DNA from: Haematospirillum jordaniae
GTDB taxonomy: Bacteria > Pseudomonadota > Alphaproteobacteria > Rhodospirillales > Rhodospirillaceae
Assembly (NCBI RefSeq): GCF_001611975.1
Contig: NZ_CP014525.1
Location: 1,852,001 to 1,916,000 of the forward strand
Length of the DNA stretch: 64,000 nucleotides
Direction: 5' to 3'
The translations under genes were made by a program, and so were the position numbers. Below, one piece after another: positions 16,631-26,163 of this stretch (the first letter of the stretch is position 1; every line of letters starts with the position of its first letter). The notes below the pieces were generated by a model. It had not been told where the DNA came from and made no database searches. It was given only the letters and a program-made list of their open reading frames with translations.

Positions 16631-17249
16631 TCACAACTGCTCTCTGTGCCCACGTCTGAGCCATTATATTGCTGAGGCACGGGCAACAAACCCGGGCTGG
16701 TTCAATGGACCCGTGCACCCTTTTGGCGACAGGAATGCACGGCTGCTTATCGTTGGCCTCGCTCCCGGGCTACGTGGCGCCAACCGCACAGGCCGACCTT
16801 TTACCGGTGATTTCGCTGGTGAGGTTCTTTATCCAACCTTGGTAAAATATGGCTTGGCGCAAGGTGTCTTCCGGGCGGACCCATCTGATGGACTGGAACT
16901 ATCCGGGGCCCGCGTGACCAATGCAGTCAAGTGCGTTCCTCCTGAGAATAAACCAACGCCTGAAGAACAGCGACAGTGCCGCCACTTTCTTGCCGCTGAT
17001 ATCGCCGCTATGCCTGACTTACGGGCTATTCTTGCATTGGGCCGCATCGCACACGATTCTGTCTTGACGGTCCTGAATGAGAGAAGGTCCCAGTGGCCGT
17101 TCGCCCATGGACGCATACACCATATTCCAGGCAAGACTGTCGTTGTGGATACCTATCATACCTCACGCTACAACGTGAATACAGGGCGTCTGACACTTGA
17201 TATGTTTGAGCGTGTTATTGAGTCACTTTTGCCGATACTTGACGCATAA
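16611..17249 (+). CDS. Uracil-DNA glycosylase, family 5 (UDGb type)
   Basis: This enzyme removes uracil (and often hypoxanthine or other damaged bases) from DNA. The family 5 signature GLAPGLRGANRTGRPFTGD is intact, and four cysteines suited to a 4Fe-4S cluster are visible: two in CSLCPRL, one in AVKCVPPENKPTP and one in RQCRHFL. The C-terminal VDTYHTSRYN replaces the family 1 HPSP-type loop. The open frame begins at 16539 inside the NYN gene; I chose ATG 16611 from family length, with 16593 and 16617 as alternatives, so the two genes overlap by about 20 bp. Confidence 0.9.
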   Translation: MKMLLPDHNCSLCPRLSHYIAEARATNPGWFNGPVHPFGDRNARLLIVGLAPGLRGANRTGRPFTGDFAGEVLYPTLVKYGLAQGVFRADPSDGLELSGARVTNAVKCVPPENKPTPEEQRQCRHFLAADIAAMPDLRAILALGRIAHDSVLTVLNERRSQWPFAHGRIHHIPGKTVVVDTYHTSRYNVNTGRLTLDMFERVIESLLPILDA

Positions 17250-17250
17250 A

Positions 17251-17290
17251 AGAATGCCGGTGCCTTGAGATAAAAGCCCCGGCATTCTTT
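17251..17290. terminator. Bidirectional terminator between uracil-DNA glycosylase gene and hup
   Basis: A 10-bp stem AGAATGCCGG (17251-17260) / CCGGCATTCT (17279-17288) separates convergent genes. The plus strand continues TTTACG; the minus strand continues into TTTTATG. It can end both transcripts. Confidence 0.85.
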
Positions 17291-17303
17291 ACGAAATTCC
17301 CTC

Positions 17304-17576
17304 TTATTGAACGGCCTCTTTCAGGCCTTTCCCAGCCCGGAATTTTGGCTGCTTGGATGCCGGAATCTTGATAACATCCCCTGTCCGCGGGTTGCGCCCT
17401 TCTGTCGCCGCACGCCGGGATATGGAGAACGTACCAAACCCCACAAGCCTTACCTCATCACCTTTCTTCAGGGATGAAGTGATTGTGGAGAATATACCAT
17501 CAATAGCACGCCCCGCATCATTCTTGCTCAACCCGCTTGTCTCGGCAACGGCAGCAATCAATTCACTTTTGTTCAC
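17304..17576 (-). CDS. hup: DNA-binding protein HU
   Basis: HU is a small histone-like protein that bends and compacts DNA. The 90-residue product is textbook: NKSELIAAVAE at the start, VGFGTFSISRRAAT, GRNPRTGDVIKIPASK (the DNA-intercalating arm region) and FRAGKGLKEAV at the end. It starts at GTG 17576 with AGGGAGC upstream; a longer frame back to 17684 is not HU-like. It lies downstream of lon, as in most proteobacteria, but a terminator separates them. Confidence 0.96.
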   Translation of the reverse strand: MNKSELIAAVAETSGLSKNDAGRAIDGIFSTITSSLKKGDEVRLVGFGTFSISRRAATEGRNPRTGDVIKIPASKQPKFRAGKGLKEAVQ

Positions 17577-17785
17577 GTGAAGCTCCCTTCTGTCATGACA
17601 AAAACAGAACTGGCAGAATCTGCGGAAGAACCGGACCTGCACAACGGAAATCAGATCATCAGCGCTGCATTCCGTCAACGTCATACTGATAGAGGAAGAG
17701 TATATTTCTCTCTTTTCATCTCTTACCTAAATTGTGGATTGATATATTTCCACAATAGAAATCCATACATCAATAGCATGCAATA

Positions 17786-17814
17786 ACAAAACGGGGCCCA
17801 GTAAGGACCCCGTT
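17786..17814 (-). terminator. Intrinsic terminator downstream of lon
   Basis: AACGGGG (17790-17796) pairs with CCCCGTT (17808-17814); on the minus strand the stem is followed by TTGTTATTG, preceded by the T of the stem end. It is 29 bp beyond the lon stop. Confidence 0.8.
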
Positions 17815-17842
17815 ATACGCATGATTCAAACAGGTAGGATAC

Positions 17843-20251
17843 TCAATGAGGTCGAATATCCGTCACATCATCGTCACGGGAACGTGCCATATCCGCAGCT
17901 TTGTTTTCTTCATCCTCCGACCATTCGATCGGAACAGGACGCTCAACCAAGGCATGGTCCAAGACTTCATCAACTGTCGAGACAGGAATAATGCGCAGTC
18001 CCTTCCTGACATTGTCAGGAATTTCGGCCAAGTCCTTCTCGTTCTCCTGCGGAATCAGAACAGTCTTGATACCGCCGCGCAAAGCGGCCAGCAATTTTTC
18101 TTTTAGCCCCCCAATTGCCAGAACTCGCCCTCGCAAGGTTATTTCGCCAGTCATTGCTACATCAGCGCGGATTTTGATGCCCGTTAACGTCGACACGATG
18201 GCTGTCGACATGGCAACCCCGGCAGAAGGCCCGTCTTTGGGTGTCGCCCCTTCGGGAACATGAACGTGGATATCTTTTCGATCAAAAATAGTCGGCTTCA
18301 AACCAAACGTCGTTGCCCGTGAGCGGACATAGGATCGGGCAGCTTCTATAGACTCTTTCATGACGTCGCCCAGCTGACCCGTAACGGTAAACTTGCCTTT
18401 CCCGGGAACAGTAACCGCCTCAATCGATAAAAGATCGCCACCGACTTCTGTCCAAGCCAAGCCTGTTACAACACCAACCAAGTCCTCCAGCTCCGCCTCT
18501 CCATAACGGTACTTGCGGACCCCCGCGTATTTCTCAAGATTCTTTGGGCTAACCGCGACCTTTTTCAGACCACGCAACAAAATTTCCTTGGTTGCTTTGC
18601 GGGTCAAGGTTGCCAGTTCTCTTTCCAGATTACGAACGCCGGCTTCACGCGTGTAATAGCGAACTAAGTCACGAAGAGCCTGATCTGTAATAGACCATTC
18701 ATCTTTCTTCAGACCGTGGGCTTCCATTTGCTTGGGTATCAAATGGCGCCGACAGATTTCTACTTTCTCATCCTCGGTATACCCGGACAGCCGTATAATC
18801 TCCATCCGGTCTAGCAAAGGCTGCGGCATCCTGAGCGTATTGGCTGTGCACACAAACATCACGTCGGAAAGATCGTAATCCACCTCCAGGTAATGATCCT
18901 GGAACGTCGTATTCTGCTCGGGATCCAACACTTCCAGCAAAGCAGACGACGGATCACCGCGCCAATCCTGCCCCAACTTGTCAACCTCATCCAGAAGGAA
19001 CAGAGGGTTGGATGTCTTGGCCTTCTTCATGCCCTGAATAACCTTGCCCGGCATCGACCCTATGTAGGTGCGACGATGTCCCCGGATTTCGGATTCATCA
19101 CGCACGCCACCAAGCGAAACACGGACAAAGCTACGATTTGTCGACTTTGCGATGGATTGTCCAAGAGACGTCTTGCCGACACCGGGCGGTCCCACCAAGC
19201 ACAGGATAGGCCCCTTCAGTTTGCGCGTACGCTGCTGAACGGCAAGATACTCCAGAATACGTTCCTTGACCTTCTCAAGGCCATAGTGATCCGTATCAAG
19301 AACTTTACCAGCTGCCTTGACGTCATTACGTACTTTAGAAGGTTTCTTCCAAGGAATAGACAGCATCCAGTCAAGATAATTGCGAACAACCGTTGCCTCA
19401 GCCGACATAGGGCTCATTGACTTCAGCTTACGCAACTCGCCCAGAGCTTTTTCCTTGGCTTCCTTAGAAAGCTTGGTCTTGTTTATGCGCTCCTCAAGCT
19501 CAGCAATTTCGTCTTTGCCATCTTCGCCTTCACCAAGCTCTTTCTGGATCGCCTTCATGCGCTCATTCAAATAGTACTCGCGCTGGGTCTTCTCCATCTG
19601 CCGCTTGACACGGTTACTGATACGCTTTTCAACTTGCAAAACACCAATCTCGGACTCCATATGCCCCAAGATCCGCTCTAGGCGTTCTGTAATGGTCTGG
19701 AGTTCAAGGAGTTCCTGCTTCTCGGAAATTTTCAGTGAAAGGTGAGAGGCTACGGTATCTGCCAGTTTGGCGGAATCTTCGATCTGATTGATCGAAACAA
19801 GAACTTCAGGCGGTATTTTCTTGTTGAGCTTTATGTACTGCTCGAAACGGCTGGTTACGGAACGGGCAAGAGCCTCAAGCTCCTGACTGTCGCCCTCTTC
19901 CTCTTCAAGCAGAACGACCCCTGCTTCATAAAACTCTTCACGCGAGCCATAAGCAGAAATACGGGCACGTTGCCCACCTTCCACCAGAACTTTAACCGTC
20001 CCATCAGGCAGTTTCAGCAGCTGCAACACCGTCGAAAGTGTCCCAACGTCATAGATATCCTGCGGAGACGGATCGTCCTGTGATGCATTTTTCTGGGCAA
20101 CAAGCAGGATCTGCTTATCATCCGTCATAACATCTTCAAGCGCACGGACACTCTTCTCACGACCCACAAACAGCGGGACAATCATGTGTGGGAAGACGAC
20201 AATATCCCGCAGGGGCAGGACAGGGAAAGTTTGCAATGAGCCCGTCTCCAC
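17843..20251 (-). CDS. lon: ATP-dependent protease La (Lon)
   Basis: Lon is a cytoplasmic ATP-dependent serine protease that degrades misfolded and regulatory proteins. The 802-residue protein has the N-terminal substrate domain (FPVLPLRDIVVFPHM), a coiled region, the AAA+ module (GPPGVGKTSLG, FLLDEVDKLG), and the C-terminal protease domain with the Ser-Lys dyad: S676 in PKDGPSAG and about K719 in GGLKEKLLAA. I chose GTG 20251, which has GAAGAGG 6 nt upstream; the frame's first start is a TTG at 20296 without a ribosome site. A candidate heat-shock promoter lies about 110 bp upstream. Confidence 0.97.
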   Translation of the reverse strand: METGSLQTFPVLPLRDIVVFPHMIVPLFVGREKSVRALEDVMTDDKQILLVAQKNASQDDPSPQDIYDVGTLSTVLQLLKLPDGTVKVLVEGGQRARISAYGSREEFYEAGVVLLEEEEGDSQELEALARSVTSRFEQYIKLNKKIPPEVLVSINQIEDSAKLADTVASHLSLKISEKQELLELQTITERLERILGHMESEIGVLQVEKRISNRVKRQMEKTQREYYLNERMKAIQKELGEGEDGKDEIAELEERINKTKLSKEAKEKALGELRKLKSMSPMSAEATVVRNYLDWMLSIPWKKPSKVRNDVKAAGKVLDTDHYGLEKVKERILEYLAVQQRTRKLKGPILCLVGPPGVGKTSLGQSIAKSTNRSFVRVSLGGVRDESEIRGHRRTYIGSMPGKVIQGMKKAKTSNPLFLLDEVDKLGQDWRGDPSSALLEVLDPEQNTTFQDHYLEVDYDLSDVMFVCTANTLRMPQPLLDRMEIIRLSGYTEDEKVEICRRHLIPKQMEAHGLKKDEWSITDQALRDLVRYYTREAGVRNLERELATLTRKATKEILLRGLKKVAVSPKNLEKYAGVRKYRYGEAELEDLVGVVTGLAWTEVGGDLLSIEAVTVPGKGKFTVTGQLGDVMKESIEAARSYVRSRATTFGLKPTIFDRKDIHVHVPEGATPKDGPSAGVAMSTAIVSTLTGIKIRADVAMTGEITLRGRVLAIGGLKEKLLAALRGGIKTVLIPQENEKDLAEIPDNVRKGLRIIPVSTVDEVLDHALVERPVPIEWSEDEENKAADMARSRDDDVTDIRPH

Positions 20252-20358
20252 AATGAACCTCTTCTTTCCGGCAACCGGCCCTCTCAGAGGCACCAAGTCG
20301 CTTTTGTGACTTCAAAATCAAGGCAAGAACCGCGAAAAACGGCCCTGAGCACCAAGTG

Positions 20359-20384
20359 TAGATGGGATATAAGCAGAAACCAAG
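20359..20384 (-). promoter_or_regulatory. Candidate sigma-32 (RpoH) promoter of lon
   Basis: On the minus strand CTTG (20384-20381) is followed after 14 nt by CCCATCTA (20366-20359), fitting the E. coli heat-shock consensus CTTGAAA-N11-16-CCCATNT except for GTT in place of AAA after CTTG. It would start transcription about 100 nt before the lon GTG. lon is a classic heat-shock gene, so position and match support each other. Confidence 0.55.
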
Positions 20385-20460
20385 CTGCCAGCTACTGTTA
20401 TTGCGTTAAAAATCGACTCTGACGGTAAAAATATGCTTTCAGAAACGCAGATAAAGCAGC

Positions 20461-20496
20461 AAAAGAGCTGCACTCTCACTGTAAAAGGTGCGGCTC
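20461..20496 (-). terminator. Intrinsic terminator overlapping the end of ftsB
   Basis: On the minus strand GAGCCGCAC (20496-20488) pairs with GTGCAGCTC (20473-20465) with a single mismatch, followed by TTTTGC. The 5' arm lies in the last codons of ftsB and the stop codon is in the loop. Confidence 0.65.
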
Positions 20497-20835
20497 GGAA
20501 GGCAACAGGGACCTGTCTTCGGTAGAAATTTTCGGGAGAATAATCACCTTTTCACCCGGGCGCCCCATATTGAACATAACACGCGCCCGCTCCTCTAGAA
20601 GATCCGGATCTATTCCTTCTGGCCTGAGTAAGGAAACCCGATTCTCAAGATCAGCTCGCTTTGCTTGCAATGCCTGAAGGGCAGATTCTGCGCGCACTAT
20701 TTCTTGACGAATTTGCCACCACGAGAACAGGCCGCGGTCACCTTGGATGGCATGAAATGCAAAATAAAAGACCGCAGCCATGCCCAGCAAGGGGGCAATG
20801 GCCTTATTCAGCCTTCTACGTATTTCTTCAACCAT
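20476..20835 (-). CDS. ftsB: Septum formation initiator FtsB/DivIC
   Basis: FtsB is a bitopic membrane protein of the divisome core with FtsL and FtsQ. The 119-residue product has a single transmembrane segment (APLLGMAAVFYFAFHAI, residues about 13-30), a coiled coil (VRAESALQALQAKRADLENRVSLL region, about 44-68) and the conserved ERARVMFNMGRPGEKVI. ATG 20835 has AGG 8 nt upstream; ATG 20841 is too close to it. It is downstream of eno as in most proteobacteria; in many alphaproteobacteria the pyruvate dehydrogenase genes follow, but here lon does. Confidence 0.92.
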   Translation of the reverse strand: MVEEIRRRLNKAIAPLLGMAAVFYFAFHAIQGDRGLFSWWQIRQEIVRAESALQALQAKRADLENRVSLLRPEGIDPDLLEERARVMFNMGRPGEKVIILPKISTEDRSLLPSEPHLLQ

Positions 20836-20941
20836 GGACATGGCCTACAACAAACACGGGAATCTCATGTGGGTCAATAGTGCCACACCATATAGCATGG
20901 CAGGCGGTAATATCTCTATACCACCTGCCATGCACTAAAAA

Positions 20942-22219
20942 CTAACCCCGCAGAATACTGCGCCCGGCGTAAACAGCAGAACCGCCCAACAGCTCCTCGA
21001 TACGAATAAGCTGATTGTACTTGGCAATACGATCCGACCGGCTCAACGAACCCGTCTTGATCTGCCCGCAATTGGTCGCCACAGCAATATCAGCAATGGT
21101 ACTGTCTTCTGTTTCGCCAGAACGGTGGGAAAGAACAGACGTATACCCTGCCCTATGCGCAACCTCTACGGCCTGTAAGGTTTCAGAGAGCGTGCCGATC
21201 TGGTTGACCTTAACCAGAATAGAGTTGGCAACACCTTCGCCCAGACCCCGGGAAAGGCGCTCGGCATTGGTCACAAAAAGATCATCACCAACAAGCTGTA
21301 CCTTCTTACCCAGTGCATCGGTAAGAAGCTTCCAGCCATCCCAGTCATCCTCAGCCAAACCATCCTCAATGGAAAAGATTGGATAGCGACCACAAAGATC
21401 CTCATAATAGCGGACCATCTGACCCGCATCGAGAACCTTGCCTTCGCCTTCCATATGGTAACACCCATCACGGAAAAACTCTGTCGAGGCTGAATCAAGC
21501 GCCAGAACGATATCATCCCCTAGTTTGTAGCCGGCCTTCTCGACAGCTTTTGTGATGAAACCAAGGGCTTCATCCGCTGACTTCAGACCGGGGGCAAAGC
21601 CGCCCTCGTCACCCACATTGGTGTTGTGGCCTGCGTCGCTCAACTGCTTCTTCAGCGCATGAAAAACTTCTGCCCCCATACGTACCGCATCCGCCATGCT
21701 GTCGGCGGAAACCGGCATAATCATGAATTCCTGGATATCAATTGGATTATCGGCATGCTGACCGCCATTGATGATATTCATCATTGGAACCGGAAGAGTC
21801 CGGGCGAACACGCCACCAACATACCGATAAAAAGGCAGACTGACCTCATCAGCAGCAGCTTTGGCAACAGCCAAGGAAACGCCAAGAACGGCATTGGCAC
21901 CCAGACGAGCCTTATTCGGCGTGCCGTCAAGGTCAATCATGGCTTGGTCAATGTCAATCTGCTCTTCAGCATCCATACCGGCCAAAGCTGCAAAAATTTC
22001 ATCATTGACTGCGTCAACAGCTTTCAAAACACCCTTGCCCAAATAACGGGCCTTGTCTCCGTCACGCAGCTCAACAGCCTCATGGGCACCTGTTGACGCC
22101 CCGGAAGGAACAGCAGCACGACCAAAAGCACCACTTTCCAGGATAACATCAACCTCAACGGTCGGATTTCCACGTGAATCAAGGATCTCACGTGCATGCA
22201 CGTCGACAATAGCGGTCAT
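20942..22219 (-). CDS. eno: Enolase
   Basis: Enolase interconverts 2-phosphoglycerate and phosphoenolpyruvate. The 425-residue protein is complete: AREILDSRGNPTVEVDV, SGASTGAHEAVELRDGD (catalytic loop SGASTG), the metal ligands in LALDSAS, SIEDGLAEDDW and VGDDLFVTN, the catalytic lysine in LVKVNQIGTLSE, and SHRSGETEDS. The ATG has GGAG upstream. It is in the run tpiA-secG-pyrG-kdsA-eno-ftsB. Confidence 0.98.
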   Translation of the reverse strand: MTAIVDVHAREILDSRGNPTVEVDVILESGAFGRAAVPSGASTGAHEAVELRDGDKARYLGKGVLKAVDAVNDEIFAALAGMDAEEQIDIDQAMIDLDGTPNKARLGANAVLGVSLAVAKAAADEVSLPFYRYVGGVFARTLPVPMMNIINGGQHADNPIDIQEFMIMPVSADSMADAVRMGAEVFHALKKQLSDAGHNTNVGDEGGFAPGLKSADEALGFITKAVEKAGYKLGDDIVLALDSASTEFFRDGCYHMEGEGKVLDAGQMVRYYEDLCGRYPIFSIEDGLAEDDWDGWKLLTDALGKKVQLVGDDLFVTNAERLSRGLGEGVANSILVKVNQIGTLSETLQAVEVAHRAGYTSVLSHRSGETEDSTIADIAVATNCGQIKTGSLSRSDRIAKYNQLIRIEELLGGSAVYAGRSILRG

Positions 22220-22234
22220 GGCAGAACAAACTCC

Positions 22235-23095
22235 TCAGGAAAGGTGTACCGGATGCTGTTTGGCCAAGCGATCAAATGCGGAAAGCTCGCGCAAAAGGGC
22301 CGACATCTGGTGAAGGGGGATCATATTCGGACCGTCAGAAGGCGCCCTGTCTGGATCTTCATGCGTCTCTATGAACACACCAGCCAAACCCAAAGACAGG
22401 GCAGCACGGGCAATAACAGGAGCAAACTCACGCTGCCCACCAGAAGAAGAACCACGTCCACCTGGCTGCTGCACGGCATGCGTTGCATCAATAATAACCG
22501 GGCACCCCGTATCATGCGCCATAATGGGCAAACCACGCATGTCCACAACCAAGGTATTGTAGCCAAAAGATGCGCCACGCTCCGTCAGAAGGACAGAGGA
22601 GTTCCCGGCCTCATCCAGTTTGGAGACAACATTCTTCATATCCCAAGGCGCCAGAAACTGCCCCTTCTTGACATTGACTGTACGTCCCGTAGCCGCTGCC
22701 GCTACCAATAGGTCTGTCTGTCGGCACAAGAAGGCCGGAATCTGTAACACATCAACGACAGAGGACACCTCCGCGCACTGCCACGGCTCGTGCACGTCTG
22801 TAAGAACAGGAATCGAAAAGAGCCTGCGAATGTCATCAAAAACAGGAAGAGCCGCCTCCAGTCCCGCTCCCCTCTTCCCACTTGAAGATGTCCTGTTGGC
22901 TTTATCAAAAGACGTCTTGTAAATCAGCGGGATACCAGCCTCGGTACAGATCTCGACGAGACGACCCGCTGTATCCAGCGCATGATCGCGGCTCTCCATC
23001 TGACACGGCCCTGCAATGAGAACCATCGGCAGGTCATTGCCAAGAACAAGACTACCGACAGAAACGCGACGCGGCGGAGTAACTGAGTTTGACAT
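22235..23095 (-). CDS. kdsA: 3-deoxy-8-phosphooctulonate synthase (KdsA)
   Basis: KdsA condenses phosphoenolpyruvate with arabinose 5-phosphate to make Kdo 8-phosphate for lipopolysaccharide. The 286-residue TIM-barrel protein shows LIAGPCQMES, YKTSFDKANRTS, PVLTDVHEP, DVLQIPAFLCRQTDL and the AQRG-like VLLTERGASFGYN with MRGLPIMAH. The presence of a cysteine in AGPC suggests the metal-dependent class could apply, but I did not verify the class. It is 15 bp upstream of eno and 36 bp downstream of pyrG. Confidence 0.96.
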   Translation of the reverse strand: MSNSVTPPRRVSVGSLVLGNDLPMVLIAGPCQMESRDHALDTAGRLVEICTEAGIPLIYKTSFDKANRTSSSGKRGAGLEAALPVFDDIRRLFSIPVLTDVHEPWQCAEVSSVVDVLQIPAFLCRQTDLLVAAAATGRTVNVKKGQFLAPWDMKNVVSKLDEAGNSSVLLTERGASFGYNTLVVDMRGLPIMAHDTGCPVIIDATHAVQQPGGRGSSSGGQREFAPVIARAALSLGLAGVFIETHEDPDRAPSDGPNMIPLHQMSALLRELSAFDRLAKQHPVHLS

Positions 23096-23131
23096 CAAAA
23101 CCGTCCTGACAGGGTTAAGCTACACAATCCA

Positions 23132-24760
23132 TCAAACCAAACGGGACTTTGTAACCGCAGCCTGAATAAAGGATGTAAATAGTGGGTGTGGGTCAAAAGG
23201 CTTGGATTTCAACTCTGGGTGAAACTGCACGCCAATGAACCACGGATGATCTGGATACTCAACAATTTCCGGCAATAAGCCATCCGGAGAAAGCCCAGAG
23301 AAACGCAGACCTGCTGCTTCAAGCTGCTCACGGTAATGCACATTCACCTCGTAACGGTGCCGATGGCGCTCAGAAATACGCTCATGCCCATATATGGACT
23401 GTACCTTGCTACCCTCTGCCAAAAGACACTCATAGCTCCCCAAGCGCATGGTTCCTCCCATGTCATTGGTAGAGGATCTTTTGACAAGCTCAGTGCCACG
23501 CAACCATTCTGTCATCAACCCAACCAAAGGCTCACTGGTCGGGCCAAACTCCGAGGACGACGCATCAGGCAGATTAGCCAGATGGCGTGCGCATTCAATA
23601 ACGGCCATCTGCATACCAAAACAAATGCCGAAATAAGGAATCTTGTGCTCTCTCGCAAAGCGGGCAGCACGGATCTTGCCCTCAGCCCCACGTTCTCCAA
23701 AGCCACCAGGCACCATGATGCCATCAACAGACTCAAGAAAACGAGCCGCATCTTCTCGTTCGAAAATCTCGGAATCAAACCACTCAAGCTGAACTTTCAC
23801 ATTATTGGCGATACCGCCATGAACCAAAGCCTCGGAAAGAGACTTGTAGCTATCAAGAAGGCTTGTGTATTTGCCAACAATACCAATCGTCACAACACCT
23901 TCGGGCTTTGTAACACGCCCAACAATAGTGTGCCAACGCCCCAGATCCGGAGATACATCACAGGGCAGACCAAAGTGACGGCAGACCTGCGTATCCAGAC
24001 CCTGTGCGTGATAGTCTATCGGCACCTGATAAATCGTGGGAGCATCAAGGGCTGCAATTACATTCTTCTCATTGACATTGCAGAACAGCGCAATCTTCCG
24101 ACGTTCGCTTTCCGGTATAGGCCTATCAGAACGGCACATCAGAATATCAGGCTGTATCCCAACCGACAAAAGCTCCTTGACGGAATGCTGTGTTGGCTTG
24201 GTCTTCAGCTCACCGGCTGTCGGAATATAGGGCAAAAGGGTGACATGGATCACCATCGCGCGCTCGCGACCAAGCTCGTTACCAAGCTGGCGAATGGCTT
24301 CAAGAAACGGCAGGCTTTCTATGTCACCAACCGTACCTCCTATTTCGCACAGGCAAAAGTCTTCATCCGTTAGATCAGACAGAATAAACGTTTTAATCTG
24401 GTCCGTAACATGGGGAATAACCTGAACAGTTCCCCCCAAATAATCGCCCCGACGCTCTTTCTCCAGTACGGTACGATAGATACGACCCGCAGTTACGTTA
24501 TCGGAACGGCGCGAGGCGACGCCCGTAAAACGCTCGTAATGACCAAGGTCAAGGTCTGTTTCCGCGCCGTCATCGGTGACATAAACCTCACCGTGCTGGG
24601 TCGGACTCATCGTGCCGGGATCAACGTTAAGATAGGGGTCAAGCTTGCGAAGCCGTACCTTGTATCCCCTTGCCTGAAGGCTGGCCCCAAGTGCGGCAGA
24701 GGCTAGCCCCTTGCCAAGGGAAGAAACTACACCACCTGTAATGAAAATAAAACGGGTCAT
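23132..24760 (-). CDS. pyrG: CTP synthase
   Basis: CTP synthase aminates UTP with glutamine nitrogen at the cost of ATP. The 542-residue protein has the N-terminal synthetase domain (FITGGVVSSLGKGLASA, the HVTDQIK and GGTVGDIES motifs) and a class I glutamine amidotransferase domain with the nucleophile in FGICFGMQMAVIE and the histidine/glutamate pair in VQFHPELKS. It lies between secG and kdsA on the same strand. Confidence 0.98.
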   Translation of the reverse strand: MTRFIFITGGVVSSLGKGLASAALGASLQARGYKVRLRKLDPYLNVDPGTMSPTQHGEVYVTDDGAETDLDLGHYERFTGVASRRSDNVTAGRIYRTVLEKERRGDYLGGTVQVIPHVTDQIKTFILSDLTDEDFCLCEIGGTVGDIESLPFLEAIRQLGNELGRERAMVIHVTLLPYIPTAGELKTKPTQHSVKELLSVGIQPDILMCRSDRPIPESERRKIALFCNVNEKNVIAALDAPTIYQVPIDYHAQGLDTQVCRHFGLPCDVSPDLGRWHTIVGRVTKPEGVVTIGIVGKYTSLLDSYKSLSEALVHGGIANNVKVQLEWFDSEIFEREDAARFLESVDGIMVPGGFGERGAEGKIRAARFAREHKIPYFGICFGMQMAVIECARHLANLPDASSSEFGPTSEPLVGLMTEWLRGTELVKRSSTNDMGGTMRLGSYECLLAEGSKVQSIYGHERISERHRHRYEVNVHYREQLEAAGLRFSGLSPDGLLPEIVEYPDHPWFIGVQFHPELKSKPFDPHPLFTSFIQAAVTKSRLV

Positions 24761-24937
24761 GGTCCGCTAACTCTTGCCTTCAAAATAAAAACGACGCAGA
24801 AGCCCGGATTGACAGGCACCGATGCAAGGTCCGGTACTGCATACAGTCAACACGCAGAGCCACCACAGACCAGAATAGGGCCAAGGTAATGATGCCCGAC
24901 AATCCCGACACAAAACAGGGCGCCTGCCACCCCTATA

Positions 24938-25249
24938 TTACTCAGAAAGGGGAACCGAAGGCTCACCCGAACGCTCACCAGACGGTGTAGAAGCAGGCTG
25001 TTCCGGAACATCTAGAATGGAACCAGCCCGGTTACCACCTGCCAAAACAGCCAGAATCATGCTGGTTGAAAAGAATGCAACAGCCAAAAAAGCTGTCGCA
25101 CGGGTCAGAATGTTGCCCGCTGCACGCCCCGAGACAAAGCCCGCATTCCCGCCGATGCCAAGTGCACCTCCCTCGGAACGCTGAAGCAAGATGACGCCCA
25201 CAAGAGCCATGGCAATCAGAAGATGAATAACAAGGACAACCGTAATCAT
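24938..25249 (-). CDS. secG: Preprotein translocase subunit SecG
   Basis: SecG is the small accessory subunit of the SecYEG channel. The 103-residue protein has two transmembrane helices (TVVLVIHLLIAMALVGVILL and ATAFLAVAFFSTSMILAVLA) separated by the signature LLQRSEGGALGIGG, and a proline- and serine-rich tail. I chose ATG 25249, which gives the usual MITVVLVIHLLIA start; the TTG at 25261 is not convincing. It follows tpiA, the usual neighbour. Confidence 0.93.
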   Translation of the reverse strand: MITVVLVIHLLIAMALVGVILLQRSEGGALGIGGNAGFVSGRAAGNILTRATAFLAVAFFSTSMILAVLAGGNRAGSILDVPEQPASTPSGERSGEPSVPLSE

Positions 25250-25401
25250 GAGATAGTGCAACCTGTCAAAGGGCTAGTCTGCGACACCCGGATCCAACTT
25301 ACATGGACATCAGGTATTTCAACGCACGGCCTGAATCATCAAACGGGCATTTTTAATGCCCTTGATGTCAGGATGCCAGAACAAATTACCATTTTTTATA
25401 T

Positions 25402-26163
25402 TCATCTGACTGCAGCAGTCACGATAGCCCAGAAATCATCTAGGATCAGACTGGCTCCACCAACAAGGGCGCCGTCGACATCCCCCAGACCAAGGATCTC
25501 CGCTGCATTGGAAGGTTTTACAGATCCACCATAGAGAATGCGCGTGGCGCCCGCATCATCCCCGGTTGCCTTTACAAGAAGACGCCGTATCTCTCCATGC
25601 ACATTCACAATCTCTTCCGTAGACGGTACTTGACCAGATCCGATGGCCCACACCGGCTCATACGCTATGATAGTGTTGGCATATGTCGCGCCAGCTGGAA
25701 GTGATTCCTGCACCTGTCGCCTGACAACAGCAAGAGTTTCCCCCCTGTCCCTTTCCGAGCTATTCTCGCCAACACATATAATCGCAACCAAGCCTGCAGC
25801 TTGGGCTGCCTGAGCCTTGTCTTTGACCTGCGCACTGCTTTCTGCATGCCCCGCACGCCGCTCGGAGTGCCCCAACAGGACATGGGAAGCGCCAACATCG
25901 CGCAACATCCAAGCCGATACGTCACCAGTAAAGGCTCCTTTCTCAGAGCGGTGACAGTCCTGCCCTCCTATGACTATAGGTGTATCATCAAGGGCACGCG
26001 CCATGTAGTCCAGCAGGGTTGCCGGAGGAAAGAGGGCAATATCAACCGCAACATTCCCCATGGCATGACAGCGGGATGCAAGGCCTTCCGCCATAAGCTC
26101 AGCGTCAGCACGCAGCCCGTTCATTTTCCAGTTTCCGGCAACCAAAAGGCGCTTCTGCCCCAT
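25402..26163 (-). CDS. tpiA: Triosephosphate isomerase
   Basis: This glycolytic enzyme interconverts dihydroxyacetone phosphate and glyceraldehyde 3-phosphate. The 253-residue barrel has the catalytic lysine in AGNWKMNG, the histidine in LLGHSERR, the glutamate in IAYEPVWAIGSG and the phosphate loop ILYGGSVKPSNA. A weak GGGCAT/ATGCCC hairpin at 25345-25361 lies between it and secG. It is divergent from ppiD. Confidence 0.97.
   Translation of the reverse strand: MGQKRLLVAGNWKMNGLRADAELMAEGLASRCHAMGNVAVDIALFPPATLLDYMARALDDTPIVIGGQDCHRSEKGAFTGDVSAWMLRDVGASHVLLGHSERRAGHAESSAQVKDKAQAAQAAGLVAIICVGENSSERDRGETLAVVRRQVQESLPAGATYANTIIAYEPVWAIGSGQVPSTEEIVNVHGEIRRLLVKATGDDAGATRILYGGSVKPSNAAEILGLGDVDGALVGGASLILDDFWAIVTAAVR

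Noticed and set aside
23336..24373. Plus-strand open frame of 345 codons
   Set aside because: It is antisense to pyrG and shows no family motif.
25345..25361. Short GGGCAT/ATGCCC hairpin between tpiA and secG
   Set aside because: The stem is six base pairs with a poor U tract, so I mention it with tpiA but do not list it as a terminator.
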